A DNA stretch of 64,000 nucleotides. Origin: Granulosicoccus sp964594905. GTDB taxonomy: Bacteria; Pseudomonadota; Gammaproteobacteria; Granulosicoccales; Granulosicoccaceae. Below, one piece after another: positions 20,321 through 29,045 of this stretch. The notes below the pieces were generated by a model that saw nothing but the letters and a program-made list of their open reading frames with translations, was not told where the DNA came from and searched no databases. Each line of letters starts with the position of its first letter. Positions within the stretch are counted from its first letter, which is position 1. The position numbers and the translations under genes are program-made. Location of the stretch: the NCBI GenBank assembly GCA_964594905.1, contig CAZQOI010000005.1, positions 14,585 through 78,584 on the forward strand, in the 5' to 3' direction.

Positions 20321-22495
20321 TTGAACAGGATCGCAATAGTCGCCCACGCAATGGCTTTACTTGCTTTGAGTGCGTGTGATGGAGGTACAAGTGTCAGGGC
20401 GCCATCCATCGCAAGCGCCAATAGTAGTGGTAGCTCGAGTCCGATCGAATCGTCACAGAGTCTTTTGTCGACTAGCGCGAATGATTTACCAGAGAGTCAA
20501 GCGCGTAGTGGTAGCGGCAACAGATGGTCTGAGTACTTTGGTGATACTGATGACAGTGATCACTTGACTGTACTTGCGGGCGATTCGATCCAGCTTGATC
20601 GATGCTCTGTGAATTTTGCCACCTTGCTTGTAGCAGGCCAATTGACAGTGAATGATTCGTTGGCCTCTTGTGATGAAGTGACTGTACGGGCACAAACCGT
20701 AGTTGTGAGTGGCGCGTCAGCACGACTTGCGATTGGTTCGAATGCTGATTCTTTCGATGGAAAATTTCGCCTGACGTTGACGGGCGATGTCGGTGGGTCT
20801 AGCCGTCACGGGGCCGAGCAGCGCATGCTGATGGTTAAAGATGCAGCGACACTTGAGATCTATGGTTCAAGTGCCGCAAAACGTAGCTGGTCCAGCCTGG
20901 AAGGAACCGTTCGGCGGGGCGATTCAGTTATCACACTCGCTCACGATACACAGTGGCAAGTGGGTGATTCGATTGTTATTGCTTCATCTAATGTTGAACC
21001 GCGCGAAGCAGAAACGCGGGTAATTAGTGCAACCGATGGGCGTACTTTTACACTTGATCAGCCTTTGAACTTCGACCATTTCGGTGAACAGCAGGAGCTG
21101 GATGGTCGAATACTGGACAGTCGTGCGGAAGTGGGTCTGTTAAGTCGCAATGTCATCGTTGAAGGCGATGCCTCCTCAGCGTTGACGGGCATCGGTGCCA
21201 GCCTAGCGATTGTCGGCAGTTCACTGGCGCGTCCCGGTGATGATGAACCACTGACTCTTGTTGAAATCGAAGGGCTTGAACTTCGAAGTGTTGGTCAAGT
21301 TGCTCGCCCCGAACGTTATGCATTCATGTGGTATTTCGTTGGCAATGGGCGTAACCATTTCATTAGAAACAGCGCTATCCACAATAGCTTTCATCGTGGC
21401 ATCAGTGTGATTGATACAGATGACGTAACTGTTGAAAACATCGTGAGCTTTGATATTACCAGTCATGCGTTTGTACCATCCGAGCGTGGTAATGAAGTTA
21501 GAAATACGTTTCAAAACAATTTGGCAGTGCTCACACGCAGGATTGTTGATCACCAACGATTTGCCTTTCCCGCTGATACCTTGGGACAGAGTGAGCAGTC
21601 AGAGCATCGTGCTTCTGCTTTCTGGTTGCGCAATACGTTTAACACCGTCACGGCCAATCGCGCAGCTGGCGTACTGGGTGGGCATGGTTTTTACTATGAT
21701 CCTGTTACCGAACAGTCAGATCTATTAGCCTACAATGCCTCCGGCACTGACCGGATCTGTGCGTTCACGGACAATCTTGCCCACTCGATTTATCATCCAC
21801 TTGATGGCTCCGCGCTATCGCTTGACAACGCTGCTGGGTTTGGCTTGTTCATGGATCACCCAGGTAGTATTTTGCGGACTGACCCGGTGCTTGAATCTCG
21901 TTGTGTATTCGATGGGGTCGCGGTTTATAAGGCACACTCTGGTGGTGTTTGGTTACAGAGAAACTCCACGCTTCGGCGGGCCGTGGTTGCTGATAGTCAC
22001 GTTGGCGTTGTAGGTGGTGATATTCTCGATGATGTAGTCGTGGCTGGGCAAACTGCCAATGCCTTGAATAGCTATCCGTTGCCCGTCACTGAAACCGAAC
22101 GAGCACCAAGGTTTGCTCATCCTGAAAATTCTCTTGGCGGTTTCTATCAGTTACCGACTGGACCGCGTTCAAGCCGTGCAAAGCGTTTCAACGCATTTAG
22201 TTGTCTTGATCTCAACGCCTGCTTTGTCAGCGCAAATAATGAAGCTGGTGAGATCGATCAATTTATTGATGCAACAATCGATAGCGTACGTCTCGTCGGT
22301 ACGCCGCAAGGATTTATTGGTCAATTTCAACAAGCGAATCTAAGTGAATCTGACTCGATCAATTGGGGTCAATTCACCGATGTAGATGGATCATTAACAG
22401 GTGTGCCAAACGAAACACGTAGTTTGAGTCATCCGGATTTTTTCGATATTCGCCTGCCTTTCGATAGCGTGCACGGCTGGAATTGGCAACTTTAG
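20321..22495 (+). CDS. Lipoprotein with G8-like domain and right-handed beta-helix
   Basis: The 724-residue product starts with a lipoprotein signal ending in an LSAC lipobox. The TTG at 20321 is preceded by AGGGG at a good distance; the ATG at 20351 would leave a very short signal. After a Ser-rich linker, residues about 75-190 show the 'GDSIQLD...LLVAGQLTVND' pattern of a G8 domain. This fold is known from CEMIP-type hyaluronan-binding proteins and various bacterial surface proteins. Residues about 330-560 have the repeated short Asn/His-rich strands of a parallel beta-helix ('NHFIRNSAIHNSFHRGISVIDTDDVTVENI', split here only for description), as in pectate-lyase-like proteins. The substrate is unknown. 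Polysaccharide binding or cleavage at the outer membrane is an inference. No carbohydrate operon surrounds it. Confidence 0.65.
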   Translation: MNRIAIVAHAMALLALSACDGGTSVRAPSIASANSSGSSSPIESSQSLLSTSANDLPESQARSGSGNRWSEYFGDTDDSDHLTVLAGDSIQLDRCSVNFATLLVAGQLTVNDSLASCDEVTVRAQTVVVSGASARLAIGSNADSFDGKFRLTLTGDVGGSSRHGAEQRMLMVKDAATLEIYGSSAAKRSWSSLEGTVRRGDSVITLAHDTQWQVGDSIVIASSNVEPREAETRVISATDGRTFTLDQPLNFDHFGEQQELDGRILDSRAEVGLLSRNVIVEGDASSALTGIGASLAIVGSSLARPGDDEPLTLVEIEGLELRSVGQVARPERYAFMWYFVGNGRNHFIRNSAIHNSFHRGISVIDTDDVTVENIVSFDITSHAFVPSERGNEVRNTFQNNLAVLTRRIVDHQRFAFPADTLGQSEQSEHRASAFWLRNTFNTVTANRAAGVLGGHGFYYDPVTEQSDLLAYNASGTDRICAFTDNLAHSIYHPLDGSALSLDNAAGFGLFMDHPGSILRTDPVLESRCVFDGVAVYKAHSGGVWLQRNSTLRRAVVADSHVGVVGGDILDDVVVAGQTANALNSYPLPVTETERAPRFAHPENSLGGFYQLPTGPRSSRAKRFNAFSCLDLNACFVSANNEAGEIDQFIDATIDSVRLVGTPQGFIGQFQQANLSESDSINWGQFTDVDGSLTGVPNETRSLSHPDFFDIRLPFDSVHGWNWQL

Positions 22496-22708
22496 TGCAC
22501 ACATGGTCACAGAATCTTTTGTTGTCTTGCCGGGTTTATACATCGATGTAAATTTCTCCTGAAAAGTTGTGTTTCCATGGGTTTTAGTCTGATAATTCAT
22601 GCTTGTTCGGCATTCTGTAGTTGCCTGGGTTCGAAAATTCTTGAACGTCAGGCGGAGATAAGAGTCGGATGTTTAATCTGAAGCAAAAACACCCAGGAGC
22701 ACAAGATC
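22496..22708. other. Intergenic region with a 12-bp palindrome and possible promoter of the protease gene
   Basis: This 213-bp spacer holds a perfect palindrome TACATCGATGTA at 22539-22550. Nearer the protease gene, TGAACGT (22642-22648) and GTCGGA (22664-22669), 15 bp apart, loosely resemble a sigma-E type promoter. This fits a periplasmic protease but is only a weak match. A good ribosome site, AGGAG, precedes the ATG at 22709. Confidence 0.3.
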
Positions 22709-23770
22709 ATGAGACAACCTACCGTAAGTGCCTTATTATTTTTTGTAGTTGCTTATCTCTTTCTGCCGTCGATGGCAACTGCAACTGACTATTCAGAGCT
22801 TTATAAGGAGCTGAGCCCGTCGGTTGTGACGATCAGAACTGCAACGGCGCAAGATGTTGCACGTGGAAATTCCAGAGGCTCCGGCATTGGTTCGGGATTT
22901 CTGATTGAAGATGATCTCGTTATGACGGCTGCACATGTTGTAGATGGGGCTCATAAAATCAGTATCAGCTTCAAGGACGGCAAGTATTTTGAAGCGGAGG
23001 TTGTTTCATCCATCGCCAGTAGTGATGCTGCGCTTTTACGCATGAACAAGCCACATCCAAATCCAAAATTGATGCGTCTTGGTAGTGACCTTGACGTGAA
23101 TATTGGAGAACCAGTTTTTGTTATCGGTGCACCGTTCGGTATCGAACATACACTGAGTGTCGGTCATCTGTCTGGCAAAAGCACACGCAGCTTGATGGCG
23201 GGTGGTTCACCAGTGCGATTGTTGCAAACAGACACCGCAATCAATCCGGGTAACTCGGGCGGGCCAATGTTCAATCAACATGGTGAAGTCATCGGGATTG
23301 TCAGTTTTATTCTGACTCGCAGTGGCGGAAACAACGGCATAGGCTTCGCCACTTCTATGGAAACAGCACACGATGCCTTGTTGAACAGTTCGGGTTTCTG
23401 GGCAGGGTTTGAAGGCATCTTGTTGACCGAAAGGCAAGCGGCCGCACTTAATTTGCCTGAAGTCGGAATACTGGTGCAGCGCGTAGTGTCGGGTTCGGCA
23501 GCTGAAGCGTCTGGACTCAGGGCAGGTGTAGTTCCCGCCAAGATAGGTGATCAGGAGTTTTTACTCGGTGGTGACGTCATCGTCGAAATCAACGGATTGG
23601 TCTGTGCGAATCCGCATGACTTTCGTGAGCTCAGTGATGAGGCACGAATGGCGCGGGAGGATCTAGGTTATGCGATGCGTGTACTGCGCGGCGGAGTGGA
23701 GCAAAACCTGCTCGCTGTGGCCGAAGACGAATTCAGACCCTTTGAACCGGGAGTGATGGACGATAAATAG
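22709..23770 (+). CDS. Periplasmic trypsin-like serine protease with PDZ domain (DegP/HtrA-like)
   Basis: This 353-residue protein is exported: a hydrophobic signal peptide ends near residue 25 (SMATA). The catalytic triad of S1C/HtrA proteases is visible as His76 in MTAAHVV, Asp106 in SSDAALL and Ser183 in NPGNSGGP. A single PDZ domain follows at about residues 230-335. It is shorter than DegP because it has one PDZ domain rather than two, closer to the DegS or simplified HtrA layout, but without an obvious membrane anchor beyond the signal. The expected role is cleavage or sensing of misfolded envelope proteins. The gene has its own ribosome site and appears monocistronic. Confidence 0.85.
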   Translation: MRQPTVSALLFFVVAYLFLPSMATATDYSELYKELSPSVVTIRTATAQDVARGNSRGSGIGSGFLIEDDLVMTAAHVVDGAHKISISFKDGKYFEAEVVSSIASSDAALLRMNKPHPNPKLMRLGSDLDVNIGEPVFVIGAPFGIEHTLSVGHLSGKSTRSLMAGGSPVRLLQTDTAINPGNSGGPMFNQHGEVIGIVSFILTRSGGNNGIGFATSMETAHDALLNSSGFWAGFEGILLTERQAAALNLPEVGILVQRVVSGSAAEASGLRAGVVPAKIGDQEFLLGGDVIVEINGLVCANPHDFRELSDEARMAREDLGYAMRVLRGGVEQNLLAVAEDEFRPFEPGVMDDK

Positions 23771-23820
23771 GCGAGCTGACCTGAGCCGATGGCTCTAACA
23801 ACTATCAACAGCTACTGAAA

Positions 23821-23842
23821 ACCACATCATGGAAGATGTGGT
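23821..23842 (+). terminator. Hairpin after the protease gene, possible terminator
   Basis: ACCACATC (23821-23828) and GATGTGGT (23835-23842) can form an 8-bp stem with a six-base loop, 51 bp after the protease stop codon. There is no uninterrupted T-run after it, only a T-rich stretch, so intrinsic termination is uncertain. Confidence 0.35.
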
Positions 23843-23922
23843 CAGGTCTTGACTTGTTTAGCTATTCAAAGCATTGGTGTGAGCTAATTACCTGATATCA
23901 AGGCTTGGGTTATGATTGGGCC

Positions 23923-25899
23923 ATGAAACTGTGGCAACCCAATCCGGCCGATATCGGCTCTTTGTCTGTCGTTGACTTTCGTCAGTCGATAGCATCCAAA
24001 TACAATCTTCAGCTGGATGACTATGTCGCTTTGCATAGTTGGTCGATTCAGCATCGTGCTGAATTCTGGGAAGAACTTCGACGCTATTGTGGCGTGCGTC
24101 TGACGCAAACGAATGGTGCTGACACGCTGATTGACAATGGTCGAATACAAGAGGCCAGCTGGTACCCCAATGCGAGTTTGAATTTCGCCGAAAATCTCTT
24201 GTTTTGTGGTCGACAGATCAGGCAAGACAACGATGAAGCGATTGTCTTTCGAGGTGAAGGTGGCGTCAGTTCGCGCCTGACCCAAGCTGAGCTTGTTGAT
24301 GCAGTAACCCGTTTGTCTGCAGCTCTTGCAGCGGATGGAGTTGAGAAGGGGACTCGTGTAGCGGCCTATGTGTCCAATATGCCTGAGTCAATTGTCGCCA
24401 TGTTGGCGGTAACTAGCCTTGGTGCAATCTGGTCGTCCTGTTCGCCAGACTTTGGCATAGACGGTGTTCATGATCGGTTTGGTCAGATTGAACCAGAAGT
24501 CTTGTTCTGCATTAATGGCTACCATTATGCGGGCAAGGTGCATGATGTTTCCGAGACGGTGAATGGATTGGTCGAACGCCTGCCGTCAGTCAAGCGAGTA
24601 GTTGAAATTGACTTTGTAGGCACTGGTGGGCAAAGCCGTTTGCAAGGCTCAGCGCTCGAAAAACGAAAATCCTGGGGTGCGTATTTGACTGAAGCGCCTG
24701 AGCGCGAGTTGGAATTCACACAGGTGCCGTTCGATCATCCGCTCTACATCATGTTCAGTTCTGGCACGACAGGTAAACCTAAGTGTATTGTGCATGGCAC
24801 CGGTGGCACATTGTTACAGCATGCGAAAGAGCATGTGATGCATGCAGGTGTGCAGCCTGGCGACAGAGTTTTCTTTTTTACAACCTGTGGTTGGATGATG
24901 TGGAACTGGTTAGTCGGCGGTCTTGCAGCAGGTGCGACACTTATGCTGTATGACGGATCACCGTTTCACCCAGACGGTAATGTTTTGTTCGACTTTGCTG
25001 CAGATGAAAAATTTACGCACTTGGGAGTATCTGCAAAGTTTATAGACGCCTGTCGAAACGCCCAACTTAATCCAATAAAAACACATGATTTGTCATCGTT
25101 GCGAGTGTTGATGTCAACAGGGTCAACTCTGCTGCCCGAAAGCTTCGACTACGTCTACCAACATGTCAAAGAAGACGTCTGCCTGTCATCAATGTCGGGA
25201 GGGACAGACATCGTATCGTGCTTTTCCTTGGGCAATCCTGAATTACCGGTTCATCGAGGTGAACTGCAGTGTCTTGGTTTAGGTATGGACATGCAGGTAT
25301 TCGATGAGCAAGGTAAAGCGCAAGCCGCTGGTGATCCGGGTGAGCTGGTATGTACTCAAGCGTTCCCTTGTATGCCAGTCGGTTTTTATGGTGATACCGA
25401 TGGCAGCCGTTACCACAAAGCTTACTTCGATCGTTTTGATAACGTCTGGTGTCATGGTGACTGGTCTCATATCACTGAAAACCATGGACTGGTCATACAC
25501 GGCCGATCAGATGCCACGCTGAACCCGGGTGGGGTGCGCATAGGCACTGCCGAAATCTATCGCCAGGTTGAAATATTCGAAGAAGTGCAGGAAAGTATTG
25601 TTATCGGTCAGAGCTGGGAAGGTGATACCAGAGTTGTTCTGTTTGTACGCCTTGCTGACAACGTGAATCTTGATGATGAATTGATCAAACGAATCAAATC
25701 ACAGATACGAAGTGGTGCAACACCGCGCCATGTGCCGGCGGTCATCATTCAGGTTGCAGACATACCACGTACTAAAAGCGGAAAGATTGTTGAACTTGCT
25801 GTGCGAAAAGTGGTTCATAAGCAGCCGATAGATAATGCCGAGGCACTTATGAATCCGGAAGCGCTTGAACTCTATCGTGATCTACCGGAACTAAGCTAA
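23923..25899 (+). CDS. Acetoacetyl-CoA synthetase (AMP-forming)
   Basis: This is a 658-residue adenylate-forming enzyme of the acetoacetate-CoA ligase family (EC 6.2.1.16), which activates acetoacetate with ATP and CoA. The P-loop-like motif MFSSGTTGKPKCIVHG lies around residue 280. The family features WYPNASLNFAENLL, TTCGWMMWNWLVGG and the C-terminal 'RSDATLNPGGVRIGTAEIY' plus 'PRTKSGKIVE' are all present. Length and the N-terminal 'LW.P' start match acetoacetyl-CoA synthetases better than acetyl-CoA synthetases. The ATG at 23923 is preferred because family members begin just before the LWQPNP motif; a TTG at 23905 has a slightly better ribosome site. The next gene's ATG abuts its stop, so the two are cotranscribed. 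A role in ketone body or polyhydroxybutyrate recycling is inferred. Confidence 0.9.
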   Translation: MKLWQPNPADIGSLSVVDFRQSIASKYNLQLDDYVALHSWSIQHRAEFWEELRRYCGVRLTQTNGADTLIDNGRIQEASWYPNASLNFAENLLFCGRQIRQDNDEAIVFRGEGGVSSRLTQAELVDAVTRLSAALAADGVEKGTRVAAYVSNMPESIVAMLAVTSLGAIWSSCSPDFGIDGVHDRFGQIEPEVLFCINGYHYAGKVHDVSETVNGLVERLPSVKRVVEIDFVGTGGQSRLQGSALEKRKSWGAYLTEAPERELEFTQVPFDHPLYIMFSSGTTGKPKCIVHGTGGTLLQHAKEHVMHAGVQPGDRVFFFTTCGWMMWNWLVGGLAAGATLMLYDGSPFHPDGNVLFDFAADEKFTHLGVSAKFIDACRNAQLNPIKTHDLSSLRVLMSTGSTLLPESFDYVYQHVKEDVCLSSMSGGTDIVSCFSLGNPELPVHRGELQCLGLGMDMQVFDEQGKAQAAGDPGELVCTQAFPCMPVGFYGDTDGSRYHKAYFDRFDNVWCHGDWSHITENHGLVIHGRSDATLNPGGVRIGTAEIYRQVEIFEEVQESIVIGQSWEGDTRVVLFVRLADNVNLDDELIKRIKSQIRSGATPRHVPAVIIQVADIPRTKSGKIVELAVRKVVHKQPIDNAEALMNPEALELYRDLPELS

Positions 25900-26565
25900 A
25901 TGTTTATTCTCGTTGGCGTTATTTCTTTTTTACTTGCAGGTGTAGTTCGTTGGTGGATGACGCGTACCTATGGCAAGTGGGGGCAAGTGGCCAATCGACT
26001 AAATGTTAATGGGCATTCGGTTGCTCGGCATATTCTCGATAGCAATGGCTTGCAATCGGTAACGCTCGAAGTTTCCAAGGGAGAGTTAAGCGATCACTAC
26101 ATTCCGTCGCAAAAACTAATTCGATTATCAGAACGAATAAACAGCGAACCGAGTGTCGCGTCGATTGCAGTTGCAGCGCATGAAGTAGGGCATGCCATTC
26201 AGGATGCTACTGGCTACCGACCTTTAAAAGCCAAGGCTGTAATGATGCCACTTGCGGCACTCGGAAATAAGCTTGGTATGGGTATGATTTTAGGTGCGGG
26301 GTTTCTTGGTAGTAACTTGATATTGAATGGTGGCATGATGCTGATCGCTGGCAGTATCCTCACACAGTTGATCACTTTGCCCATCGAGTTTGATGCGAGT
26401 AAACGCGCCTTGCATGAACTGCAGCGCCTCAAGCTGGTTGATGAACGTGATCACGATGGTGCTGCAGAGATGTTGCGTGCTGCTGCCTTGACCTATGTGG
26501 CAAACGCCGCATCTTCACTGGCGTATGTAGCAGTTTTTGCACTTGGTATATTGCGACGCCGCTAA
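25900..26565 (+). CDS. Membrane zinc metallopeptidase, YugP-like
   Basis: The 221-residue product has an N-terminal membrane helix (residues 2-20), a zinc-binding HEVGH motif at residues 94-98 and two or three C-terminal hydrophobic helices. This is the layout of the YugP/DUF2268-like 'zinc metallopeptidase' family. A downstream 'LPIEFDASKRA' segment supplies the conserved acidic third ligand region seen in these proteins. The substrate is unknown. The start codon touches the stop of the acetoacetyl-CoA synthetase gene. The pairing is tight, but I know of no functional link. Confidence 0.8.
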   Translation: MFILVGVISFLLAGVVRWWMTRTYGKWGQVANRLNVNGHSVARHILDSNGLQSVTLEVSKGELSDHYIPSQKLIRLSERINSEPSVASIAVAAHEVGHAIQDATGYRPLKAKAVMMPLAALGNKLGMGMILGAGFLGSNLILNGGMMLIAGSILTQLITLPIEFDASKRALHELQRLKLVDERDHDGAAEMLRAAALTYVANAASSLAYVAVFALGILRRR

Positions 26566-26567
26566 TC

Positions 26568-26843
26568 TCAGGCCTTCCAGATCAACAACAGGGAATCCTT
26601 GTTGTCCGCTTCAAGAATCCTGTGTTCATAGACTGCGCTAAGGTCTATCAAACGGTGAGTCGCTTGTTGTAAAAACTTGTGGGTTTCTTCGGATAAGCTG
26701 GAAGCTTGTGAGTCACCGATTCTGCAGATAGATGAAACTATTGCGCGAGACATGCGCATTGCAACCGTTGTCGCGACATCAATTGGCAGCTTTTTTTTGC
26801 TGAATGAATGCATCAGTTTGAGCTCTGCATCGACGGTGTGCAT
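26568..26843 (-). CDS. Small hypothetical protein, start uncertain
   Basis: This is a 91-residue ORF of unknown function with a charged, mostly helical composition and no signal peptide. I do not recognise the family. The same frame stays open upstream to 26924 (27 more codons) with protein-like composition, but no ATG, GTG or TTG occurs in that extension. It is bounded by a stop at 26925-26927. The ORF may therefore start at the internal ATG (26843), use a rare start, or be a remnant that lost its beginning. It is convergent with the zinc peptidase gene, with only two bases between the stops, and lies upstream of nothing else on its strand. Confidence 0.4.
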   Translation of the reverse strand: MHTVDAELKLMHSFSKKKLPIDVATTVAMRMSRAIVSSICRIGDSQASSLSEETHKFLQQATHRLIDLSAVYEHRILEADNKDSLLLIWKA

Positions 26844-26927
26844 CAGAGCTTGCTCAAGGTTTGAGAAGTTTGCGCTGATCAGCTTGATTTCCGTGTGTTG
26901 TACTAGTTGACGTTCAAGTACATCTCA

Positions 26928-27167
26928 ACGTTGCTATGAATATAGCTAATGGCTTCTCGATAGACAATAGAGGTTTTTTTAACTTAAGGCAGGTTCGTAA
27001 GTGGCAAGCTATCTGTTGTGATCAACGTATAACACATGCGCACTATCATAGTGCATGTGCCTATGCTTTTTATTGCTTGTTACAGTCTAAAGTACAGGGG
27101 GTATTACAGTGATCATTGTTGGCTTATCGATCAAGAACTGATCGATAAGCCATTAGCATCCGCTCGT
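26928..27167. other. Non-coding region with two strong hairpins
   Basis: No convincing ORF is seen in these 240 bp. One hairpin spans 27033-27059: CACATGC and GCATGTG form the outer stem, ACTA and TAGT the inner stem, with a two-base bulge and a three-base loop. A second, perfect 13-bp stem spans 27121-27151. A TTTTTTT run occurs near 26974. The region could contain transcription stops for the minus-strand ATP sulfurylase gene or a small structured RNA. Confidence 0.4.
27121..27151 (-). terminator. Perfect 13-bp hairpin after the ATP sulfurylase gene
   Basis: GGCTTATCGATCA (27121-27133), a five-base loop and TGATCGATAAGCC (27139-27151) form a perfect stem 16 bp past the stop codon of the minus-strand gene. 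No T-run follows on either strand, so it may stop transcription only with help, or protect the mRNA 3' end. Confidence 0.5.
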
Positions 27168-28880
27168 TTAAGCGATGTATCCCATGCTTTCAAGTTTCAA
27201 GACGATCCTGTGCGCTGCAAGGTCAGGGCTGAGATCTTTGGTATCAATTTTTTCTTCAGGGTTGACTGGATCCTCGTAAGGATCGCTGATACCGGTAAAT
27301 TCCTTGATTTTTCCTTCGCGTGCGAGCTTGTACAAACCTTTGCGATCACGACGTTCGCATTCTTCTAATGTTGTCGCGATATGCACTTCGAGGAAACCAC
27401 CAAGTGGCTCTATCAAATCACGACAATATTTACGTGTCTTTGCGTACGGTGCGATAGGCGCACAGATAGCGATACCGCCATTCTTGGTAATTTCACTGGC
27501 AACATAACCAATACGTTGAATATTAAGGTCACGATGTTCTTTGGAAAAAGTTAATTCGCTTGATAGATTCTTTCGCACGACATCGCCATCTAACAAGGTG
27601 ACTGGTCGTGAACCGTTTTCAAGAAGCTTGACCTTCAAGGCGTTAGCCACTGTTGATTTTCCAGAGCCTGAAAGCCCGGTAAAAAATACGGTAAAACCCT
27701 GACGACTCTTGGGTGGGTGAGTGTTGCGTAATTCAGCGATGACCTTCTGAAACGAAAACCACTCGGGAATTTCAAGGCCTTCGCTAAGACGCCGACCAAA
27801 CTCTGAATCTGAGATGTCCAGTACTTGATCATCTTTTTCGACTTCGTCTTCTGGACAATATTGCGCTTTATTTTCGACATAGACCATCTTGCGATAAGGC
27901 ACCATGGTGATGTCGAGTTCTTCTTCGTGTTTTTTGTACAGCTCTTGTGCGTCGTAAGGGCCATAAAAAGGTTTACCGTTACTGTCTTCGCCAGGGTTCG
28001 CATGGTCGTTGCCGACAATAAAGTGTGTGCAGCCATAGTTCTTGCGAATGATTGCATGCCAGAGAACCTCGCGCGGTCCAGCCATACGCATGCCAAGGTT
28101 CAGCAGGCTAAAACTGGTGGTTTGTTCCGGGTATTCTTCAAGGACATGTTCGTAGCAACGAACACGCGTAAAGTGATTAACATCACCAGGTTTAGTGACG
28201 CCAACAACAGGTTGAATCAGCAAGTTAGCTTGCACTTCACGAGCCGCACGAAAAGTCATTTCTTGTTGTGCACGGTGCATAGGTTTTCGCGTCTGAAAGG
28301 CAACGATGCGGCGCCAACCCAGTTTACGGAAGCGACCACGAAGCTCAGCTGGCGAATCACGTAGAAGTTTGAAATCGAATTGAGTTTGTGGCTCGATACC
28401 GTAAACTCGGCCGCCAACATAAACTGATCCCGCCCGATTCATCAGGTAATCGACACCGGGGTGAGCGTCGTCTTCAGTACCAAAGACATTGACCGCTTCT
28501 TGTTGTTTGTCAGGTTGATAGATACTTTCAACATCCATCGTCGCGAGCAGCACGCCTTCTGGATCGCGAAGTGCGAGACGCTTACCGATTTCCAGGCTCG
28601 ATGCAAATTCCTCGCTAACATCAAGGCAGATCGGCATGGGCCACAAGGTGCCGTCGGGCAAGCGCATATCCTTGCAAACGCCAAGATACTCAGCTTCGTT
28701 CAGAAACCCGGTGAGAGGCGAAAAGGCCCCATTGGTCAGCATATCAAGATCACAGAGCTGTCTTTCTGTGAGATCCCAGGTTGGGTAATCGCCAGCGCGA
28801 AGCTGTTCTTGCTCGGCGGCAGATTCGTTGAGATACAGTTCCTTGAGCGAACCACCGTGTGGCTCTTTAAATGCGCCCAT
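27168..28880 (-). CDS. Bifunctional ATP sulfurylase / APS kinase
   Basis: This 570-residue fusion activates sulfate to APS and then phosphorylates it to PAPS (EC 2.7.7.4 and 2.7.1.25). Residues about 1-385 form the ATP sulfurylase, with a PUA-like N-terminus, the FQTRKPMHRAQ motif (usual form QTRNPxHRAH) and GNDHANPG. Residues about 390-565 form the APS kinase, with the P-loop GLSGSGKST near residue 400 and the motif 'LDGDVVR'. This single-chain homomeric type differs from the CysD/CysN pair of enteric bacteria. No APS/PAPS reductase or sulfotransferase gene is in the window, so whether it serves cysteine synthesis or sulfation of surface polymers cannot be decided. It lies downstream of, and on the same strand as, the enamidase-like gene, 165 bp away. 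Confidence 0.93.
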   Translation of the reverse strand: MGAFKEPHGGSLKELYLNESAAEQEQLRAGDYPTWDLTERQLCDLDMLTNGAFSPLTGFLNEAEYLGVCKDMRLPDGTLWPMPICLDVSEEFASSLEIGKRLALRDPEGVLLATMDVESIYQPDKQQEAVNVFGTEDDAHPGVDYLMNRAGSVYVGGRVYGIEPQTQFDFKLLRDSPAELRGRFRKLGWRRIVAFQTRKPMHRAQQEMTFRAAREVQANLLIQPVVGVTKPGDVNHFTRVRCYEHVLEEYPEQTTSFSLLNLGMRMAGPREVLWHAIIRKNYGCTHFIVGNDHANPGEDSNGKPFYGPYDAQELYKKHEEELDITMVPYRKMVYVENKAQYCPEDEVEKDDQVLDISDSEFGRRLSEGLEIPEWFSFQKVIAELRNTHPPKSRQGFTVFFTGLSGSGKSTVANALKVKLLENGSRPVTLLDGDVVRKNLSSELTFSKEHRDLNIQRIGYVASEITKNGGIAICAPIAPYAKTRKYCRDLIEPLGGFLEVHIATTLEECERRDRKGLYKLAREGKIKEFTGISDPYEDPVNPEEKIDTKDLSPDLAAHRIVLKLESMGYIA

Positions 28881-29045
28881 TGTCGATTTCTTCTTGTTAG
28901 GTTAAGAAAAGTGTAAATTAAGCAATTAGAGACCTATGCGAATTAGGCGCCAATTTACCTTTGAAGGCCTGAAACAACTGCTGTGATACACGGAAGTGTA
29001 GGTTTCACATCGGTTTCTCGCTTCCCTACACCACTAGGAAATACC

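Noticed and set aside
22642..22669. Sigma-E type promoter before the HtrA-like protease gene
   Set aside because: Only a loose match in both boxes; kept as a weak note, not called as a promoter feature.
27036..28916. Several plus-strand ORFs (110, 179 and 151 codons) opposite the ATP sulfurylase gene
   Set aside because: They mirror a well-conserved enzyme on the other strand and show no protein family features.
28996..29031. Inverted repeat GTGTAGG/CCTACAC with a 22-base spacer between the enamidase and ATP sulfurylase genes
   Set aside because: Arms are short, the spacer is long and there is no T-run on the minus strand, so no function can be assigned.
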